From: Desulfuromonadales bacterium
GTDB lineage: Bacteria > Desulfobacterota > Desulfuromonadia > Desulfuromonadales > JACZKF01
DNA: 6,387 bases
Assembly (NCBI GenBank): GCA_014860175.1
Contig: JACZKF010000407.1
Span: 1 to 6,387 of the forward strand
Direction of reading: 5' to 3'
In this document: in pieces, positions 4,699 to 6,387 of the stretch
Position numbering within the stretch: position 1 is the stretch's first letter
How the letters are laid out: each line of letters opens with the position of its first letter
The notes under the pieces: generated by a model
Seen by the model: only the letters and a program-made list of their open reading frames with translations
What the model was told of the DNA's origin: nothing
The model's database searches: none
Made by a program: the position numbers and the translations under genes

Positions 4699-6081
4699 GT
4701 GCGCAGTATCCTTCTGGTCGAGGTCAATTCCCGTGACCGTGAACTGTTAGCTGGGGCGTTACGGAAAGAAATCGGCTGTGTCGTCGTCGATACCCCCACC
4801 CCGGAAGAAGCACTGAACATTCTCCAGCGGCAGGAAGTCAGCCTCGCCATCATCGGCCTTCTCCCCCCTGAGGAGGCGGATCTGGCTGTTCGTCTCCAGA
4901 GTTTCGACCCCTCCCTCCCGATCATTCATGCCGTCCCCGCCGGCGACCGGCCGCACATCCTCCAGGCGCTGCACCGGGGAGCTTTTGCCTATGTCAACGT
5001 CCCCTTTGTCGCCGAGGAGGTGGTGATTGCCGCCGCTCGGGGGCTCAACTGGTGCAAGCCGGAAGGGCGGGGGACGCGGATGCGCCGCAGTGAAGGGTTC
5101 CACGGCATCATCGGCTGCTCGCCGCCGATGATGCGGCTCTTCACCATGCTGGAGCAGGTGGCGCAGGACGATGCGAGCACCGTTCTCATCCAGGGGGAGA
5201 GCGGTACCGGCAAGGAGTTGGTGGCCCGGGCCATCCATGCTCTCAGCCAGCGAGGCCATCGCAACCTGGTGCCGGTGAACTGTGCCGCCATACCTGACGA
5301 ACTGCTGGAGAGCGAGCTGTTCGGCTACGTCAAGGGGGCGTTTACCGGTGCTAACCAGTCGAAGATCGGGCGCATCCAGTATGCCGAGGGGGGCACCTTG
5401 TTTCTGGACGAGATCGGCGACATGAAACCGGCCCTGCAGGCCAAGCTCTTGCGGGTGCTGCAAGAGCGTGAATTCGAACCGGTTGGCGGGGTAAAGCCGG
5501 TTGCGGTCGACCTGCGGGTCATTGCCGCTACCCATCGCGACCTGGAGCAGGCGGTGGAGAAAGGGACCTTCCGGGAAGATCTCTACTATCGCCTCAACGT
5601 GGTGCCGGTTACCATCCCGCCGCTGCGCGAGCGCCGGGAAGATATCCCTCTGCTGGCGGAAAAATTTATCCAGGCCTTCAACCGTGGGAAAAAAACCCCC
5701 TTTCTCGGCTTCGAAGGGGATGCCATGGACGCCTTGAGCGCCTACCCCTGGCCGGGAAATATCCGGGAATTGGAAAATCTGATCCAGCGCCTCTCCATTT
5801 TCAACTCCGGGAAGCAAGTGAACTGGTCGGAGCTGCCGGCCAAGTACCAGGTGCCGCCAGCCGGCACGGCTCTGGAATTCCCCCCACCCCGGTTGGCGGA
5901 AACCTCGTGGCCGGAGAACGGGATAGATTTCCATCATCTGGTCGGCGAATTCGAAGACCGGTTGATTGCCCAGGCGCTGGCCGCCACCAGCGGCAACAAG
6001 AAGGAGGCGGCCCGACTGCTGAACCTGAAGCGCACCACCTTGCTGGAGAAGATCAAAAAACGGGGAATGAAGGAACTCTGA
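4699..6081 (+). CDS. Sigma-54-dependent activator with degenerate receiver domain
   Basis: A bacterial enhancer-binding protein of 460 residues (NtrC/FleQ type) that would use ATP to open sigma-54 RNA polymerase promoters. Residues 1-118 have the receiver fold pattern but not its active site: ILLVEVN (4-10) in place of the acidic pair, Gly53 in AIIGLLPP where the phosphorylated Asp belongs, Val79 for the conserved Thr/Ser, and YVNVPF (98-103) with no Lys. The AAA+ domain (about 136-365) is intact: Walker A GESGTGKE (166-173), sigma-54 loop GAFTGA (213-218), Walker B GGTLFLDEIGD (231-241), arginine region FREDLYYRLN (291-300) and YPWPGNIRELENL (349-361). The Fis-type helix-turn-helix is at about 433-455 (KKEAARLLNLKRTTLLEKIK). 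The start is GTG 4699, 5 bases after GGGAG (4689-4693). The LNLKRTTLLEK ending resembles FleQ/FlrA flagellar regulators; target genes are not visible here. Confidence 0.95.
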   Translation: MRSILLVEVNSRDRELLAGALRKEIGCVVVDTPTPEEALNILQRQEVSLAIIGLLPPEEADLAVRLQSFDPSLPIIHAVPAGDRPHILQALHRGAFAYVNVPFVAEEVVIAAARGLNWCKPEGRGTRMRRSEGFHGIIGCSPPMMRLFTMLEQVAQDDASTVLIQGESGTGKELVARAIHALSQRGHRNLVPVNCAAIPDELLESELFGYVKGAFTGANQSKIGRIQYAEGGTLFLDEIGDMKPALQAKLLRVLQEREFEPVGGVKPVAVDLRVIAATHRDLEQAVEKGTFREDLYYRLNVVPVTIPPLRERREDIPLLAEKFIQAFNRGKKTPFLGFEGDAMDALSAYPWPGNIRELENLIQRLSIFNSGKQVNWSELPAKYQVPPAGTALEFPPPRLAETSWPENGIDFHHLVGEFEDRLIAQALAATSGNKKEAARLLNLKRTTLLEKIKKRGMKEL

Positions 6082-6263
6082 TTCTCCCCGCTACTCACCC
6101 GCCTTCCCCCTCTCTTCCTTGGAATGGAAATTGCTCTTCTGTTCACTGACCGTTGCCGTGGCTGGGACCGCCATGCTTGCTGAACGGTAACTCGCTGATT
6201 TACCAGCCGATGGACATCCCCACGGCGGTTATTGCCGCCAAAAAATCGACTCGCTGTCAACAA
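6082..6263 (+). other. Intergenic region without a convincing gene
   Basis: No frame on either strand has both a ribosome binding site and recognisable protein features. The first 35 bases are pyrimidine-rich. Two 6-base inverted repeat pairs interleave: ACCGTT (6149-6154) with AACGGT (6183-6188), and GGCTGG (6160-6165) with CCAGCC (6203-6208). A hairpin GGCGG-TTATTG-CCGCC (6224-6239) is followed by six A, so it is not a terminator in either direction. No intrinsic terminator for the activator gene is apparent. Confidence 0.6.
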
Positions 6264-6387
6264 AAGTGTTCTCTAGGGGAGTAACAGGACAACCATGAGG
6301 CCGTCTCCTGGATCGCTCGCACCGGCAATTCTCTCCCCCGTACTTGGGGTGAGGACCGAAGCCGTTCCCCGGGTAATAGCCGTCACC
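6264..6387 (+). ncRNA. Candidate yybP-ykoY (manganese) riboswitch, cut by the right edge
   Basis: CTAGGGGAGTAAC (6273-6285) matches the highly conserved L1 segment of yybP-ykoY riboswitches (GGGGAGUA). It is followed by a helix CAGGA (6285-6289) with TCCTG (6306-6310), an outer CGGC (6323-6326) with GCCG (6361-6364) enclosing a hairpin CTCtCCCC (6331-6338) with GGGGtGAG (6346-6353), and finally CCGTCA (6380-6385), which could be the start of the conserved GUCA segment of L3. The closing half of P1 and the GAGACC element would be beyond the window. In known cases Mn2+ bound between L1 and L3 switches on Mn exporter genes (MntP, TerC/Alx, UPF0016). The match rests on short conserved segments, so it is a hypothesis. 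Confidence 0.45.

Noticed and set aside
5855..5871. Inverted repeat GTGCCG...CGGCAC within the activator gene
   Set aside because: It is short and lies in the linker coding region between the AAA+ and DNA-binding parts; GC-rich codon use explains it.
4759..5937. 392-codon minus-strand frame across the activator gene
   Set aside because: Antisense shadow of a gene with intact AAA+ motifs; its translation has no domain features.
6224..6245. Hairpin GGCGG-TTATTG-CCGCC next to six A, as a terminator
   Set aside because: On the plus strand the stem is followed by A, not T; on the minus strand the T run precedes the stem. Neither direction gives an intrinsic terminator.
6295..6387. Plus-strand frame from ATG 6295 that stays open to the window end (31 codons)
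   Set aside because: Its translation is Pro/Val/Ala-rich with no family character, and it overlaps the structured GGGGAGTA riboswitch candidate. The short AGGA before it is weak. It cannot be excluded without downstream sequence.

Overview
The window is GC-rich and gene-dense. The mix of genes fits a Gram-negative deltaproteobacterium, most likely of the Geobacter/Desulfuromonas lineage (Desulfuromonadia): a class II fructose-bisphosphatase, an exported rhodanese, a MidA/COG1565 methyltransferase, a stand-alone Nfu protein and a sigma-54 activator. That placement is inferred from gene content and style, not from any marker gene. No rRNA, tRNA, CRISPR array, insertion sequence or phage gene is visible.

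Layout. On the left edge a divergent minus-strand gene encodes the first two thirds of GlpX, the gluconeogenic FBPase. A 178-base divergent intergenic region follows. From there every gene is on the plus strand: a signal-peptide rhodanese (816-1208), a UgpQ-like glycerophosphodiester phosphodiesterase (1249-1983), a HAD-IA phosphohydrolase (about 2108-2755), a MidA/NDUFAF7-type SAM methyltransferase (2840-4003), an Nfu Fe-S scaffold/carrier (4086-4307), a 64-residue protein resembling the Cse60 family (4336-4530), and, after a strong GC hairpin, a sigma-54-dependent activator (4699-6081). The last 306 bases hold no convincing gene, but contain what looks like the 5' half of a yybP-ykoY (manganese) riboswitch running off the right edge.

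Transcription units suggested by spacing and promoter-like hexamers: rhodanese plus GDPD (40-base gap); HAD (TTGACT-N17-TACAGT upstream), possibly with the methyltransferase, although that gap carries a 4 x 7 bp tandem repeat and a candidate internal promoter; nfu plus the small protein (own promoter-like site, closed by the 4540-4573 hairpin); and the activator alone behind a near-consensus TTGACT-N17-TATATT promoter.

The genes do not form a single pathway. The most notable items are the activator, whose receiver domain has lost all the residues needed for phosphorylation while its AAA+ and DNA-binding parts are intact; the edge riboswitch candidate; the TCTTGCC heptanucleotide array in front of the methyltransferase; and the adjacency of bacterial homologues of two proteins that in mitochondria support complex I maturation (NDUFAF7-like and NFU1-like). 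I saw no clearly new multi-gene system.
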